Source: Massilia eurypsychrophila
GTDB taxonomy: Bacteria; Pseudomonadota; Gammaproteobacteria; Burkholderiales; Burkholderiaceae_D
DNA: 64,000 bases
Direction of reading: 5' to 3'
Assembly: GCF_002760655.1 (NCBI RefSeq)
Contig: NZ_PDOC01000021.1
Location: forward strand, 1-64,000
Both the position numbers and the translations under genes were made by a program. The notes under the pieces are model-generated. The model did not search any database. It saw only the letters and a program-made list of their open reading frames with translations, and was not told where the DNA came from. Below, in pieces: positions 28,398 to 38,814 of this stretch (position 1 is the first letter of the stretch; each line of letters begins with the position of its first letter).

Positions 28398-29288
28398 TCA
28401 GTCGGCATGGCTGAGACTGGCCCACAGGTGGGCTGCGGCCATCGTCCGGTGCGGCCGGTAGCGCTCGAGCAACGCTTCGGTGCGGGCAATGTCGGGCTTG
28501 GCGTCTTCGTTCAGCAGCTTCTGGAATGCGGCGCGGATGGCAACGTCGCCATGCAGGGAGCAGTCGGCATAGCCGTAGCCGCGCAGCAGCGCGTAGTTGA
28601 CGGTCCACGGGCCGATGCCCTTGACCGCCAGCAGCGCCGCGCTGGCCGTGGCGATGTCGTCGTCGCGCGCCAGGCTCAGTTCGCCGGCGTCGAGCAGGCG
28701 CGCCACGCGCAGCAGCGTGTCGGCCTTCGAGCGCGAAAACTTGCGCCCCGTCAGGTCGGCGGCGTCGAGCGCGGCGACCTGCGCCGCTTCCGGATAGCAC
28801 CACAGCCCGCTGCTGTGCTGGCGGCCGGCCTGCACGATGAAGGTGCGGCGTAGCGCGATGGCGAACGGCAGGTTGATCTGCTGGCCGATGATGGCCCAGG
28901 TCAGCGCTTCGAAGATGGTGGCCGACTGCACGATGCGCAGGCCCGGACTGCGCCGCGCGGCAGCGCCCAGCAGCGCATCGCCGCCGGCCAGTGCCAGGAA
29001 CGGCGCCGGGTCGATGCGCAGGCCAAGGATATTGAGCAGGGCGTCGTCGATCATCGCGCGCGCCGCGTCGGTCAGCGCGCCGTCGGCGTGCACGTCGCAG
29101 CGCGCCAGCGATTCGCCCAGCGTCACCTCGAGCAGCACCGCCACGCCGTCGAGCAGCACGCCCTTGCCGATGCGCCCGGCCGACACCTGCTCGGCGACGC
29201 CTTCGGCATCGCGGCTGTGGAAGGCCAGCACGTCGGCCGCCTGGTAGCCGGGAGGCAGCGGGATCGTTATCTGCAGCGTCGCCGGCAT
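28398..29288 (-). CDS. alkA: DNA-3-methyladenine glycosylase II (AlkA-like)
   Basis: A 296-aa base-excision-repair glycosylase that removes alkylated purines. The N-terminal AlkA-N-like domain is followed by a helix-hairpin-helix region: LLAVKGIGPWTVNYALLRGYGYADC, with the catalytic Asp expected in HGDVAIR. The part FEALTWAIIGQQINLPFA is the usual HhH-GPD lead-in. Length is close to E. coli AlkA (282 aa). It starts 1 nt after the DMT transporter stop, so the pair is co-transcribed. No Ada regulator is nearby. Confidence 0.92.
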   Translation of the reverse strand: MPATLQITIPLPPGYQAADVLAFHSRDAEGVAEQVSAGRIGKGVLLDGVAVLLEVTLGESLARCDVHADGALTDAARAMIDDALLNILGLRIDPAPFLALAGGDALLGAAARRSPGLRIVQSATIFEALTWAIIGQQINLPFAIALRRTFIVQAGRQHSSGLWCYPEAAQVAALDAADLTGRKFSRSKADTLLRVARLLDAGELSLARDDDIATASAALLAVKGIGPWTVNYALLRGYGYADCSLHGDVAIRAAFQKLLNEDAKPDIARTEALLERYRPHRTMAAAHLWASLSHAD

Positions 29289-29289
29289 C

Positions 29290-30177
29290 TCAATTGACCC
29301 GCGCCGGTTTCGCGCCGAAGCGCGGCACGAAACCGGTCACCAGCGCGGTGCCGGCGATGACGATGGCCGCGCCCACGGCGGTGTACCAGCCGACCGCCTC
29401 ACCGAGGAACAGCACGCCCCACAGGATACCGAACAAGGGATTGAGGAAGGTGACGGTCAGCGCCGAGGTCGGGCCGACGTCGTCGATCAGCTTGAAGTAC
29501 AGGATGTAGGCGATGCCGCTGCAGACCACGCCGAGCGCCAGGGCGGCGGCCATGATGCCCATCGTCGGCGCGGCCGGCGCCGGAAAGAACGGCACCAGCG
29601 GCAGCACCAGCAGCGCGGCGGCCCACATGCTGCCGTGGGCATTGGCGAACGGCTCGACGCTCCTGGCGGTGCGCGCATACGCGCTGGCCAGGCTGTAGCT
29701 GAGCGCCGCGGCCAGCGCCGCCGCCACCGCCAGCGCCGCGCCCGGGCCGGACGTGGCGTGATCGAAGCCGACCAGCAGCGCGACGCCGCCGGTGCCGAGC
29801 AACAGGCCGGCGGCGACGCGCCCGCTGATGCGCTGGCGCGACCAGGCCGCGCCGATCAGCGCGCCCCACATCGGCGCGGTGGCGTTCAGCACCGACAGCA
29901 CAGAAGCGGTCAAGGTGCGCGCGGCGAACGCGAACAGCAAAAACGGCAGCGCCGAATTGAACAACCCCAGCATCAGATAGTGCTTCCAGTTGGCGCGCAG
30001 GTCCAGCCGCTTCTTCAGGAACAGGCCGACGATGGCGAGAAACAGCGCGGCAAAGGCGACGCGGTATTCGATCAGCACCGCCGGCCCCAGCACCGGCGCG
30101 CAGATGCGCATGAAAAGAAAGGAGCTTCCCCAGATCGCCGCGAGCAGCACCAGGCGCAGGAAGTTTGCTGTGTTCAT
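29290..30177 (-). CDS. DMT superfamily (EamA) transporter
   Basis: A 295-aa inner-membrane protein with ten predicted helices and two EamA repeats: RLVLLAAIWGSSFLFMRICAP at the start and LTVTFLNPLFGILWGVLFLGEAVG near the end. It is a distant relative of the EamA transporter at 12368, with different surface loops. The substrate is unknown. It is directly followed by alkA with a 1-nt gap, and preceded by a 90-nt gap after the XdhC gene on the same strand. Confidence 0.9.
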   Translation of the reverse strand: MNTANFLRLVLLAAIWGSSFLFMRICAPVLGPAVLIEYRVAFAALFLAIVGLFLKKRLDLRANWKHYLMLGLFNSALPFLLFAFAARTLTASVLSVLNATAPMWGALIGAAWSRQRISGRVAAGLLLGTGGVALLVGFDHATSGPGAALAVAAALAAALSYSLASAYARTARSVEPFANAHGSMWAAALLVLPLVPFFPAPAAPTMGIMAAALALGVVCSGIAYILYFKLIDDVGPTSALTVTFLNPLFGILWGVLFLGEAVGWYTAVGAAIVIAGTALVTGFVPRFGAKPARVN

Positions 30178-30267
30178 AAAAATCCGGTCAGTGAAACGGG
30201 GTAGTGTGGAGCAAGCGCGCGCCTGCGCAACCTGTTTCTTGCGCTCGAACTGCTTGGTCCGAACTGC

Positions 30268-31278
30268 TTAGTCGCGCACGCAGGCCTCGGTGCCGGCCGG
30301 CGTCAGCGCGGCGGCATGGTTCACTTGCAGGCCGGCCGGCACGCCGTTCTTCACCGCCGTCATCTCGGCCAGGATCGATATCGCGATCTCGGCCGGCGTC
30401 TTGCTGCCGATGTACAGGCCAACCGGCCCATGCAGGCGCGCCAGCTCGGCGTCGTTCAGGTCGAACAGCTTGAGCCGCTCGCGCCGCTTGGCGTTGTTCA
30501 GGCGCGAACCGATTGCCCCGACATAGAAGGCGTCCGACTTGAGCGCTTCCATCAGCGCCAGGTCGTCGAGCTTGGGGTCGTGGGTCAGCGCCAGCACCGC
30601 GCTGCGCCGGTCCAGCTTCGCGTCGATCACCAGGTCGTCCGGCATCGTGTGCACCAGCTCGACGCCGGGCAGCTGCCAGCCGGCGCTGTATTCCTCGCGC
30701 GGGTCGCACACGGTGACGTGGTAATCCATCGCGCTGGCCACTTGCGCCACAAACCGCGACAGCTGGCCGGCGCCGATGATGAACAGGCGCCAGCGCGGCC
30801 CGTGCACGGTGCACAGCGCGCCATCGGCCACTAGCTGGGTGGCGCCGGCGTCGGCGTGCGTCAGCGTGACGGCGCCGCTGGCCAGGTCGAGCCGGCGCGC
30901 CACCAGCTCGTGGCGTTCGAGCCGCGCCAGCAGTTCGTCGATGCCGCTGGCGGCCGACAGTGGCTCGATCGCCAGTTCGATGGTGCCGCCGCACGGCAGA
31001 CCGAAGCGGTGCGCTTCGTCGGCGCTGATGCCGTAGCTGAGAATTTCGGGAACGGTGCGGGTGATGCCGTGCTGGCGCACCTGCTCGATCAGGTCGTCCT
31101 CGATGCAGCCGCCCGACACCGAGCCGACAACCTGGCCGTCCTCGCAGATGGCGAGGGTGGCGCCGATCGGCCGCGGGCTCGATCCCCACGTCTTGACCAC
31201 GGTAACGAGTTGGCAGCGGCGGCCGTTCGCAAGCCAGAGCGCGGCGGTCTTTAATACTTCAAGGTCTATGCTGTCCAT
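30268..31278 (-). CDS. XdhC family protein
   Basis: A 336-aa protein with the N-terminal XdhC/CoxI domain (KTWGSSPRPIGATLAICEDG, GSVSGGCIEDDLIEQV) and a C-terminal Rossmann domain (RLFIIGAGQLSRFVAQVASAM, CDPREEY). XdhC binds molybdenum cofactor and helps insert or sulfurate it in xanthine dehydrogenase-type enzymes. No xdhA or xdhB gene lies next to it in this window, so its client enzyme is elsewhere. It is divergent from a 45-aa membrane protein gene with 44 nt between starts. The Moco synthesis genes at 57.8-60.8 kb are in the same window but not linked. Confidence 0.92.
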   Translation of the reverse strand: MDSIDLEVLKTAALWLANGRRCQLVTVVKTWGSSPRPIGATLAICEDGQVVGSVSGGCIEDDLIEQVRQHGITRTVPEILSYGISADEAHRFGLPCGGTIELAIEPLSAASGIDELLARLERHELVARRLDLASGAVTLTHADAGATQLVADGALCTVHGPRWRLFIIGAGQLSRFVAQVASAMDYHVTVCDPREEYSAGWQLPGVELVHTMPDDLVIDAKLDRRSAVLALTHDPKLDDLALMEALKSDAFYVGAIGSRLNNAKRRERLKLFDLNDAELARLHGPVGLYIGSKTPAEIAISILAEMTAVKNGVPAGLQVNHAAALTPAGTEACVRD

Positions 31279-31322
31279 GGATCGAATATACTGGGCGTCT
31301 GACTACACGCACGGTGGATAAT

Positions 31323-31460
31323 ATGGACCATGATACAAAAAAAGACGACGGCTCGCCGAAGTTCGGCCGGTTGCTGGCCGTGCTGGTCGCTGCGGTGGTG
31401 TTTTGCGGACTGCTGACGTGGATGATGGGGACGTTCTTCCCCGATTTCCCGAACTTCTGA
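31323..31460 (+). CDS. small single-pass membrane protein, 45 aa
   Basis: An ATG-to-TGA frame of 46 codons gives MDHDTKKDDGSPKFGR followed by one hydrophobic helix (LLAVLVAAVVFCGLLTWMMG) and a short FFPDFPNF tail. A charged N-terminus, one helix and an aromatic tail are the pattern of many genuine bacterial small membrane proteins. A GGTGGA box precedes the ATG. It is divergent from the XdhC gene and is followed 10 nt later by a palindrome that could end its transcript. Function unknown. Confidence 0.55.
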   Translation: MDHDTKKDDGSPKFGRLLAVLVAAVVFCGLLTWMMGTFFPDFPNF

Positions 31461-31469
31461 GAGATGCTG

Positions 31470-31492
31470 GGGTCTGACCATAGGTCAGACCC
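31470..31492. repeat. GGGTCTGACC palindrome, REP-like / possible terminator
   Basis: A perfect 10-bp inverted repeat GGGTCTGACC ATA GGTCAGACCC with a 3-nt loop, 10 nt after the 45-aa gene and 31 nt before the stop of the convergent M48-like gene. The arms share the core of the repeat at 232-305. There is no T tract, so the terminator role is uncertain. Confidence 0.65.
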
Positions 31493-31522
31493 GGACTCGC
31501 TTCTTCTACCTGGTGCCCGACC

Positions 31523-32611
31523 TTACGGCGTCACCGACTTGCGCGAACCTGGCTTCGCCTTCACTTCGGCAACCGTCTTCTCGATGGCCGCGACACGCGC
31601 CGCGGTGGCAGGATGGTTTGCCACATACCCGTTAAGCACCGTGCCCGGATGGGTCGCCGCAAGGCGCTTCCAGAACGGCGCGATGCCGTCGATGCTGTAG
31701 CCGGCGCGCGCGACCAGGTACACCGCCAGGCGGTCGGCGGCGACGTCGAGGTCCGACGGCATCGCCTTGATGCCGCCGCTGCCGATCAGCATCGACGTAT
31801 CGGGCTTCACCGCGGCGAGGTTGTCGACGATGCTGGTAATAGTGCCGGTATTGCGCTGAGCGGCGGCGTGGCCGAGCAGGTTGTGCGCCATTCCCTTGGC
31901 CAGCAGGTAGGCCAGTTCGTCGTCGTTCTGCGTGAAGCCGATCATGCCGCGGGTGACCATCACGCGCGTGCCGTCGGCATACGAGTTGATGTTGTCTGCA
32001 TTTCCCAGTTCGATGCCGAAGCCGCAGGCGCGGGTGACCGGGATGGTCAGGTTCTTCTCCCTGCCATCGCGTTCAACGCCCATCGGCAGGCTCGGATTGG
32101 CGGCCAGCAGCGGGCCGAAGACGCCGCCGGCCAGGGTCGACGCGTTCGCGCCGCTTGGCAGCGGCTTGGCGCCGGCGGTCATCAGGCGGTCGCCGCGGCG
32201 CAGGCCCGCTTGCGCCGCGCCGCTGCCGGCCAGCACGCCGGTTACCTGCAGGTGTTCGTCCATGCCAAAGGCGACGTGCGCCGCCTCGTTGTATTCGCCC
32301 GGGTACGAGTGGCGGTTCTTGGCGGTGAAGCCGAGCAGGCTGCGCGCCTTGTCCTTGCACAGCTCCGCGTTGTTGATCAACAGCGGTGCGGCGACGCGGT
32401 ACAGGCGGTCCTGCAAGGCGGCCATGCGGGTCAGCGATTCGGCGGCGGCGGCCATGCGCGGCGTCAACCGCGGCACGACTTCTTCCGGCTGCTCTTGGGG
32501 CGCCGACGGAACCGGGCCTTGCAGCATGCGTGGAGGGGTGGTGCAGCCTGAAACCAGCAAGGCCAGCGCCAGTGCCGGCAGGGCGGTCCGAAGACGAACG
32601 ATGCGCTTCAT
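31523..32611 (-). CDS. M48-like PDZ lipoprotein lacking the zinc motif
   Basis: A 362-aa lipoprotein: signal with lipobox VSG-Cys23. A PDZ-like part (VTGVLAGSGAAQAGLRRGDRLM) is followed by an M48-type region. Where active M48 proteases read HEIAHALLGH, this protein reads KGMAHNLLGH (residues 239-248), so the first zinc ligand and the catalytic Glu are lost; only the second His (243) remains. The third-ligand site reads DLDVAADR, Asp replacing Glu. It is therefore probably not a zinc protease. The rest (ARAGYSIDGIAPFWKRLA...HPATAARVAAIE) is typical M48. ATG 32611 with GAGGA is preferred to a GTG at 32623. It follows dut by 15 nt and may be part of that operon. Confidence 0.85.
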   Translation of the reverse strand: MKRIVRLRTALPALALALLVSGCTTPPRMLQGPVPSAPQEQPEEVVPRLTPRMAAAAESLTRMAALQDRLYRVAAPLLINNAELCKDKARSLLGFTAKNRHSYPGEYNEAAHVAFGMDEHLQVTGVLAGSGAAQAGLRRGDRLMTAGAKPLPSGANASTLAGGVFGPLLAANPSLPMGVERDGREKNLTIPVTRACGFGIELGNADNINSYADGTRVMVTRGMIGFTQNDDELAYLLAKGMAHNLLGHAAAQRNTGTITSIVDNLAAVKPDTSMLIGSGGIKAMPSDLDVAADRLAVYLVARAGYSIDGIAPFWKRLAATHPGTVLNGYVANHPATAARVAAIEKTVAEVKAKPGSRKSVTP

Positions 32612-32626
32612 AGATTTCCTCACTTA

Positions 32627-33085
32627 TTATTGTTTGCCGGTGCTACCGAAACCGCCAGCACCGCGTTGGCTTTGCTTGCCCGAGTCGAATTCGTCGACGA
32701 CGTTGAATGCAACCTGCATGACCGGCACGATCATGAGCTGCGCCAGCCGTTCCATCGGGTTCAGCGTGAATGCCTGCTGCCCGCGGTTCCAGGTAGAGAC
32801 CATCAACTGGCCCTGATAGTCGGAGTCGATCAAGCCTACCAGATTGCCGAGCACGATGCCGTTCTTGTGGCCCATGCCGCTGCGCGGCAGGATCATCGCG
32901 CAGTAGCCGGGATCGGCGACGTGGATCGCCAGGCCGGTCGGGATCAGCACCGTGGCGCCGGCCTCGATGGTGATGGCCTCGTCGATGCAGGCGCGCAGGT
33001 CAAGGCCGGCGCTGCCCGGGGTGGCGTAGGAAGGCAGCAGCTCCTTCATGCGCGGGTCGAGAATCTTGATGTCGATGGTCTTCAT
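32627..33085 (-). CDS. dut: dUTP diphosphatase
   Basis: A 152-aa trimeric dUTPase that hydrolyses dUTP to dUMP. All five motifs are visible: [45 protein letters not shown] and the C-terminal [12 protein letters not shown] 33085 matches the family start [12 protein letters not shown]. It lies 13 nt after coaBC in the ribF-ileS-lspA-coaBC-dut run, an ancient and common gene order (coaBC-dut is also found in E. coli). Confidence 0.97.
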   Translation of the reverse strand: MKTIDIKILDPRMKELLPSYATPGSAGLDLRACIDEAITIEAGATVLIPTGLAIHVADPGYCAMILPRSGMGHKNGIVLGNLVGLIDSDYQGQLMVSTWNRGQQAFTLNPMERLAQLMIVPVMQVAFNVVDEFDSGKQSQRGAGGFGSTGKQ

Positions 33086-33098
33086 GGAGCCTTGTAAA

Positions 33099-34322
33099 TC
33101 AGGTGAGAAAGGAGCGCTGGTCGATCCGCTTGGCGATCTCGGAAATGAGCTGGCGCGCCAGCGTGAGCTTGTCGGCACGCGGCAGCACGGTGTGGCCGCT
33201 TTCGTCGAACAGGATCACTGTGTTGTCATCCTGGCCGAAAGTCTGCGGGCCGATATTGCCAACCAACAGAGGAATCCCTTTTTTCTCGCGCTTGATTGCG
33301 CCAAATTCAAGCAGGTTTTCCGATTCGGCGGCGAAGCCGACACAGTACGGCCAGCCGGAAATGGAGGTGGTGGCCGCGACCGACGCCAGGATGTCGGCGT
33401 TCTGGGCGAATTCGAGCTGCGGCGCGCCGCCGTCGTGCTTTTTCATTTTCTGTTCGCTGGCGTTGGTGACGCGCCAGTCGGCCACGGCGGCCACGCCGAT
33501 GAAGACGTGCTGGCCACCGACGGCGGCCATCACGGCGTCATGCATCTGCTGCGCGCTTTGCACGTTCTCGCGGCGCACGCCGTGCGGCGTGGGCAGCGTG
33601 GTCGGGCCCGACACCAGCACGACGTCGGCGCCGGCTTCGCGCGCCGCGCGCGCCACCGCGTAACCCATCTTCCCGGACGACAGGTTGGTGATGCCGCGCA
33701 CCGGATCGATCGCCTCGAACGTCGGGCCGGCGGTGATCAGCACGCGGCGCCCGGCCAGCACTTTCGGCTGGAACGACGCCACCAGTTCTTCGAGCAGTTC
33801 GTCCGGTTCGAGCATGCGGCCAAAGCCGGTCTCGCCGCACGCCTGGTCGCCGGCGGCCGGACCGAAGATGCACAGGCCGTCGGCGCGCAACTGGGCGACG
33901 TTGCGGCGCGTGGCCGGGTTGTCCCACATCTCGACATTCATGGCCGGCGCGATGTGCAGCGGCACATCGCGCGGGCGCGCCAGGCACAGTGTCGACAGCA
34001 GGTCGTCGCTGGCGCCGTGCGCCAGCTTGCCGATGAAGTCTGCCGAACAGGGTGCAATCAGGATGGCGTCGGCGCCGCGCGTGAGGTCGATGTGGGCCAT
34101 GTTGTTGGCGATGCGCGCATCCCACTGGTCGGTGTGCACCGGGTTGCCCGACAGCGCCTGCATCGTCACGGTGCCGATGAAGTGGGTGGCAGCTTCGGTC
34201 ATCACGACCTGGACCACCGCGCCTTCCTTGATCAGCTGGCGGCACAAGTCGGCCGCCTTGTAGCAGGCCACCCCGCCGGACAGGCCGAGGACGATCTTCT
34301 TGCCCTTCAAATCCATCGTCAT
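33099..34322 (-). CDS. coaBC: bifunctional phosphopantothenoylcysteine decarboxylase / phosphopantothenate-cysteine ligase
   Basis: A 407-aa fusion for two steps of coenzyme A synthesis. The N-terminal CoaC flavodomain shows [47 protein letters not shown]-like text and [17 protein letters not shown]. The C-terminal CoaB part shows [27 protein letters not shown] and [13 protein letters not shown] 34322 follows GGGAG with 5-nt spacing; an ATG 6 nt later is possible. Between lspA and dut. Confidence 0.96.
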   Translation of the reverse strand: MTMDLKGKKIVLGLSGGVACYKAADLCRQLIKEGAVVQVVMTEAATHFIGTVTMQALSGNPVHTDQWDARIANNMAHIDLTRGADAILIAPCSADFIGKLAHGASDDLLSTLCLARPRDVPLHIAPAMNVEMWDNPATRRNVAQLRADGLCIFGPAAGDQACGETGFGRMLEPDELLEELVASFQPKVLAGRRVLITAGPTFEAIDPVRGITNLSSGKMGYAVARAAREAGADVVLVSGPTTLPTPHGVRRENVQSAQQMHDAVMAAVGGQHVFIGVAAVADWRVTNASEQKMKKHDGGAPQLEFAQNADILASVAATTSISGWPYCVGFAAESENLLEFGAIKREKKGIPLLVGNIGPQTFGQDDNTVILFDESGHTVLPRADKLTLARQLISEIAKRIDQRSFLT

Positions 34323-34345
34323 GCAAGCTCCCAGGTCAGGTCGTG

Positions 34346-34864
34346 TCAGTTTTTGTTAACGCGCCGCAGTTCGTCGTAGATGAACAGCGCGGCGCCGAGG
34401 CAGATCGCACTGTCGGCGATGTTAAACGCCGGGAAGTGGCCAAGGCCGCGGAAATGGAAATCGAGGAAGTCGATCACGTGGCCGTACAGCAGGCGGTCGA
34501 TGACGTTGCCGATGGCGCCGCCCATGATCAGCGACAGCGCCCAGCAGTACAGGCGCTGGGTGCTGTGGCGGCGCAGCTGGTGGATGATGAACGCCACCGC
34601 GACGACGCCGATGGCGGTGAAGAAGTAGCGCTGCCAGCCGCTTTCGTTGGACAGGAAGCTGAAGGCGGCGCCGCGGTTATACGCCAGCACCAGGTTGAAG
34701 AACGACGTGATCACCTTCTCTTCGCCGAACACGAACATCTTGGAGACGGCGATCTTGGTGAGCTGGTCGCACAGAACGATGACGGCGGCAATGCCCAGCC
34801 AGGGCATCAGGCTGGTGCCGTTCTTCGGACGGGTGGAGAAGGTCGATGTTTTTTTAGTTGCCAT
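34346..34864 (-). CDS. lspA: lipoprotein signal peptidase (signal peptidase II)
   Basis: A 172-aa membrane aspartic protease that cleaves lipoprotein signal peptides. Four hydrophobic helices are visible, with the active-site aspartates in GNVIDR and FNIADSAI, and the NRGAAFSFL motif. It comes 31 nt after ileS and 23 nt before coaBC. The fkpB and ispH genes that follow lspA in E. coli are at 6.1-7.5 kb on the other strand. Confidence 0.97.
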   Translation of the reverse strand: MATKKTSTFSTRPKNGTSLMPWLGIAAVIVLCDQLTKIAVSKMFVFGEEKVITSFFNLVLAYNRGAAFSFLSNESGWQRYFFTAIGVVAVAFIIHQLRRHSTQRLYCWALSLIMGGAIGNVIDRLLYGHVIDFLDFHFRGLGHFPAFNIADSAICLGAALFIYDELRRVNKN

Positions 34865-34895
34865 GGTTCTCAGTCAGGATAGTGTTAGCCAACGC

Positions 34896-37778
34896 TCAGG
34901 CGAAAGCGCGTCGTTCGCCGCCGCCAAACAGGTTGCTCACGCAGCGGCTGCACAAGCCGGCATGCTCGGCGTGGCTGCCGACGTCGGCGCGGTAGTGCCA
35001 GCAGCGCTCGCACTTCGGCGCCAGCGACGCGGTCACTTCGATCGCTTCGTCCGCTTCCGCCGCCGCGACCACTTTCGCCTGCGAGGTGATGAAGACAAAG
35101 CGCAGGTCGTCGTCCAGGCTGGCGAGCAGCTTGTACTTCGCCGGCGCCGCCTTGATGGTCAGCTCGGCCTGCAGGGACGAACCGATGGCGCCCGATGCAC
35201 GCAGCTCTTCGAGCTGCTTGGTGACGCCGGCGCGTACTTCGCGCAGGGCGGTGTACTTCTCCAGCAGCGCGTCGGCGTCAGGCATCAGCGGCAGCTCCCA
35301 GTAGGTCTGGGTGAAGATGGTTTCGTCGCTGGCGGCGTACGCGTCGGCGCCGGCGAACACGGCCCACGCTTCCTCGGCGGTGAACGACAGCGTCGGCGCC
35401 ATTACGCGCAGCAGGCTTTGCGCGATGTGCCACAGCGCGGTCTGGGCCGAGCGGCGCGCCTGCGATCCCACCGCGGTGGTGTACAGGCGGTCCTTCAGAA
35501 TGTCGAGGTAGAAGCCGCCCAGATCTTCCGAGCAGTAGTTCTGCAGGCGCGCGATCACCGGCTGGAATTCGAAGCGCTCGTAATGGGCCAGGATGTCTTT
35601 CTGCAGCGCGGCCATGCTGGCGATCGCGTAGCGGTCGATCTCGAGCAGTTCGGCGCCGGGCACGGCGTCAGCCTTCGGATCGAAGTCGGACGTGTTGGCC
35701 AGCAGGAATCGCAGCGTATTGCGGATGCGGCGGTACGATTCGGTGACGCGCTTGAGGATCTCTTCCGAGATCGCCAGCTCGCCCGTGTAGTCGGTCGAGG
35801 CGACCCACAGGCGCAGGATGTCGGCACCGAGGGTGTCGGAGATCTTCTGCGGCGCCAGCGTGTTACCGAGCGACTTCGACATCTTCTTGCCCTCGGCGTC
35901 GACGGTGAAGCCGTGCGTCAGCAGCGCCTTGTACGGCGCGCGCCCGTTCAGCATGGCCGACGTCAGCAGCGACGAGTGGAACCAGCCGCGGTGCTGGTCC
36001 GAGCCTTCCAGGTACAGGTCGGCGGGGAACGCCAACTGCTCCTTGTGCGAGCCGCGCAGCACGGTCTGGTGGGTGGCGCCGGAGTCGAACCAGACGTCGA
36101 GCGTGTCGCGGTTCTTGACGTACATGTCGGCGTCTTCGCCCAGCAGGTCCTTCGGCTCGATCGTCAGCCAGGCGTCGATGCCGCGCTGTTCGAACAGCTT
36201 GGCGATCTGCTCGATCAGTTCGGGCGTGCGCGGGTGCAGCTGGCCGGTTTCCTTGTGCAGGAAGAAGGCCATCGGCACGCCCCACTGGCGCTGGCGCGAC
36301 AGCGTCCAGTCGGGTCGGTTGGCGATCATGCCGTGCAGGCGCGCCTGGCCCCAGTCGGGGAAGAAGGCGGTCTCGCCGATCGCTTTGAGCGCCGTTTCGC
36401 GCAGGGTCGGGCCGCCGTCCTTCGGCGTGGTGTCCATGCCGGCGAACCACTGCGAGGTGGCGCGGTAGACGATCGGCGTCTTGTGGCGCCAGCAGTGCAT
36501 GTAGCTGTGGTCGAACATCTTCAGCTCGAACAGCGCGCCCGCTTCGGTCAGCGCGGCGCAGATCGGCTTGGACGCCTCCCAGATGGTCAGGCCGCCGAAC
36601 AGCGGCAAGGTCGACGCGAAGCGGCCGTCGCCCATCACCGGGGTCAGGATCTGGTCGTCCTGCATGCCGTGCGCCTTGCACGAGATGAAGTCGTCGAGGC
36701 CGTAGGCCGGCGCAGAGTGGACCACGCCGGTGCCGCTTTCGGTGGTAACGTAGTCGGCCAGGTACATCGGCGAGAGGCGGTCAAAGAACGCGTCCTGGGC
36801 GTGCAGCGGGTGCCGGAAGCTGATGCCGCCCAGCGCGGCGCCGGGCGCGGTGGCGATCACCGTGCCTTCGAGCTTGTAGCGCTGCAGGCACGATTCGACC
36901 AGGTCGGCGGCGAGGATCAGCATCAGTGGCTTGCCGGCGCGTTCGGTCTGCACCAGCGCGTAGCTGATCTCGCCGTTGACGTTGAGCGCCTGGTTCGACG
37001 GGATGGTCCACGGCGTGGTGGTCCAGATGACGATGAAGCCGTCGCCTGGCGGCAGCGCGGCCAGGCCGAAGGCGGCGGCCAGCTTGTCATGTTCGGCAAA
37101 GGCGAAGCCGACGTCGATCGCCGGGTCGCGCTTGTCCTGGTATTCGACTTCCGCTTCGGCCAGCGCCGAGCCGCAATCGAAGCACCAGTTGACCGGTTTC
37201 AGGCCGCGGTACACATAGCCTTTTTCCAGCAGGGTGCCGAGCGCGCGCAGTTCGTTCGCTTCGTTCTCGAACGCCATCGTCAGGTAAGGGTTGTCCCATT
37301 CGCCGAGCACGCCCAGGCGGATGAAGCCGGTGCGCTGGCGGTCGACCTGCTCGAGCGCATACGCGCGCGCCTTGGCCAGCACTTCGGCGGTCGGCAGGTT
37401 TTTGCCGTACAGTTTTTCGATCTGGATCTCGATCGGCATGCCGTGGCAGTCCCAGCCCGGCACATACGGCGCGTCGAAGCCGGCCAGGGTGCGCGCCTTG
37501 ACGACCATGTCCTTCAGGATCTTGTTGACCGCGTGGCCGAGGTGGATGTCGCCGTTGGCGTACGGCGGGCCGTCGTGCAGGATGAATTTCGGGCGGCCGG
37601 CGGCGGCCTTGCGCACGCGCTCATAGACCTTCTTGTCCTGCCATTGCTGGACCCAGCCCGGCTCGCGCTTGGCGAGGTCGCCGCGCATCGGGAACGGGGT
37701 ATCGGTCATGTTGACTGGGTACTTGCTGTCGGCTTTCCTGGATTGTTTCGGCGCTGCTGGTTTGCTGGTATCGGACAT
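34896..37778 (-). CDS. ileS: isoleucyl-tRNA synthetase
   Basis: A 960-aa class I aminoacyl-tRNA synthetase. [11 protein letters not shown] holds the HIGH-type motif and [10 protein letters not shown] the KMSKS motif. The editing domain lies between them ([11 protein letters not shown]), and the C-terminal zinc finger is [14 protein letters not shown]...CSRC. ATG 37778 gives the family N-terminus ([11 protein letters not shown]... then [21 protein letters not shown]); the frame is open upstream over ribF antisense, but that is not coding. It lies 64 nt after ribF. Confidence 0.98.
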   Translation of the reverse strand: MSDTSKPAAPKQSRKADSKYPVNMTDTPFPMRGDLAKREPGWVQQWQDKKVYERVRKAAAGRPKFILHDGPPYANGDIHLGHAVNKILKDMVVKARTLAGFDAPYVPGWDCHGMPIEIQIEKLYGKNLPTAEVLAKARAYALEQVDRQRTGFIRLGVLGEWDNPYLTMAFENEANELRALGTLLEKGYVYRGLKPVNWCFDCGSALAEAEVEYQDKRDPAIDVGFAFAEHDKLAAAFGLAALPPGDGFIVIWTTTPWTIPSNQALNVNGEISYALVQTERAGKPLMLILAADLVESCLQRYKLEGTVIATAPGAALGGISFRHPLHAQDAFFDRLSPMYLADYVTTESGTGVVHSAPAYGLDDFISCKAHGMQDDQILTPVMGDGRFASTLPLFGGLTIWEASKPICAALTEAGALFELKMFDHSYMHCWRHKTPIVYRATSQWFAGMDTTPKDGGPTLRETALKAIGETAFFPDWGQARLHGMIANRPDWTLSRQRQWGVPMAFFLHKETGQLHPRTPELIEQIAKLFEQRGIDAWLTIEPKDLLGEDADMYVKNRDTLDVWFDSGATHQTVLRGSHKEQLAFPADLYLEGSDQHRGWFHSSLLTSAMLNGRAPYKALLTHGFTVDAEGKKMSKSLGNTLAPQKISDTLGADILRLWVASTDYTGELAISEEILKRVTESYRRIRNTLRFLLANTSDFDPKADAVPGAELLEIDRYAIASMAALQKDILAHYERFEFQPVIARLQNYCSEDLGGFYLDILKDRLYTTAVGSQARRSAQTALWHIAQSLLRVMAPTLSFTAEEAWAVFAGADAYAASDETIFTQTYWELPLMPDADALLEKYTALREVRAGVTKQLEELRASGAIGSSLQAELTIKAAPAKYKLLASLDDDLRFVFITSQAKVVAAAEADEAIEVTASLAPKCERCWHYRADVGSHAEHAGLCSRCVSNLFGGGERRAFA

Positions 37779-37842
37779 GTTCTTCTTCAAAGGTGGTGTT
37801 GGGCTGGATGTCGGCGCCGGCGAGGGCGGGGCAAGATCCGCT

Positions 37843-38814
37843 TCAAATTCGGTCGGTCGCGGTGAGGGCGCCTGGGCGCTGGGCAAAGTAGCCGCGGGCC
37901 TGGCCGGCGTCGCGTTCGATGGCCGCGGTGAGGGTCGCGAGGTCGTCGTATTTTTCTTCGTCGCGGATTTTTTCGAGGAACTCGACGCGCACCAGTTTGC
38001 CGTAGCAGGACGCGGCGAAGTCGAACAGGTGCACCTCGAGCAGCACGCGGCCGCTGTCGTCGACGGTGGGGCGCACGCCAATGCTGGCCACCGCCGGCAG
38101 CGGCTGCGCCGCCAGGCCGTGCACGCGCACGATGAAGATGCCGGACAGGGCGGGGCGGTGCGCGACGCGCAGGTTCAAGGTCGGGAAGCCGAGCGTGCGG
38201 CCAAGTTTCTGGCCGTGGATGACGTGGCCGGAGATGGCGTAGGTGTGGCCGAGCAGCGCGCGCGCCTGGTCGAAGTCGCCCGCCGCCAGCGCCGCGCGCA
38301 CCGCCGACGACGAGATGCGCTGCTCGCCATGCATCACTGTTTTCAGCGTCTCGACCTGAAAGCCGAGGCGCTTGCCTTCTTCGACCAGCATGGCGACGGT
38401 GCCGGCGCGCCGGGCGCCGTAGCAGAAGTCGTCGCCGACCATCAGCCACTTGACGTGCAGGCCCTCGACCAGCACGCGGCTGGTGAATTCTTCCGGCGCC
38501 ATGGCGGCGAAGTGGGCGTTGAAGTGTTCGACGATGACGCGGTCGATGCCGGCGTCGGCGAGCGACTCGAGCTTGTCGCGCAGGTTGGCGATGCGGCTCG
38601 GCGCGCGCGACAGGTCGCCGGCGCGGGCGGCGAAAAATTCGCGCGGGTGAGGCTCGAACGTCATCACCGCCGCTTCCAGGTCGAGCGCGGAGGCGGCGGC
38701 GCGCACGCGCGCCAACAATGCCTGGTGGCCGAGGTGGACACCGTCAAAGTTGCCGATCGTGAGGGCGCAGGGCGCGCGCGCCCTGTCGTTGGGAATTCCC
38801 CGGAATACCTTCAT
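37843..38814 (-). CDS. ribF: bifunctional riboflavin kinase / FAD synthetase
   Basis: A 323-aa enzyme that makes FMN and FAD from riboflavin. The N-terminal adenylyltransferase has [42 protein letters not shown] and [14 protein letters not shown]. The C-terminal kinase has [20 protein letters not shown] and [19 protein letters not shown]. First gene of ribF-ileS-lspA-coaBC-dut, the usual beta/gammaproteobacterial order. Its promoter should lie in 38815-38907. Confidence 0.96.
   Translation of the reverse strand: MKVFRGIPNDRARAPCALTIGNFDGVHLGHQALLARVRAAASALDLEAAVMTFEPHPREFFAARAGDLSRAPSRIANLRDKLESLADAGIDRVIVEHFNAHFAAMAPEEFTSRVLVEGLHVKWLMVGDDFCYGARRAGTVAMLVEEGKRLGFQVETLKTVMHGEQRISSSAVRAALAAGDFDQARALLGHTYAISGHVIHGQKLGRTLGFPTLNLRVAHRPALSGIFIVRVHGLAAQPLPAVASIGVRPTVDDSGRVLLEVHLFDFAASCYGKLVRVEFLEKIRDEEKYDDLATLTAAIERDAGQARGYFAQRPGALTATDRI

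Noticed and set aside
34647-37865. Plus-strand open frame of over 1000 codons across ileS
   Set aside because: It is antisense to a clear isoleucyl-tRNA synthetase. High GC content removes stop codons in the antiparallel frames, and the translated text is Arg/Gly/His-rich with no domain.
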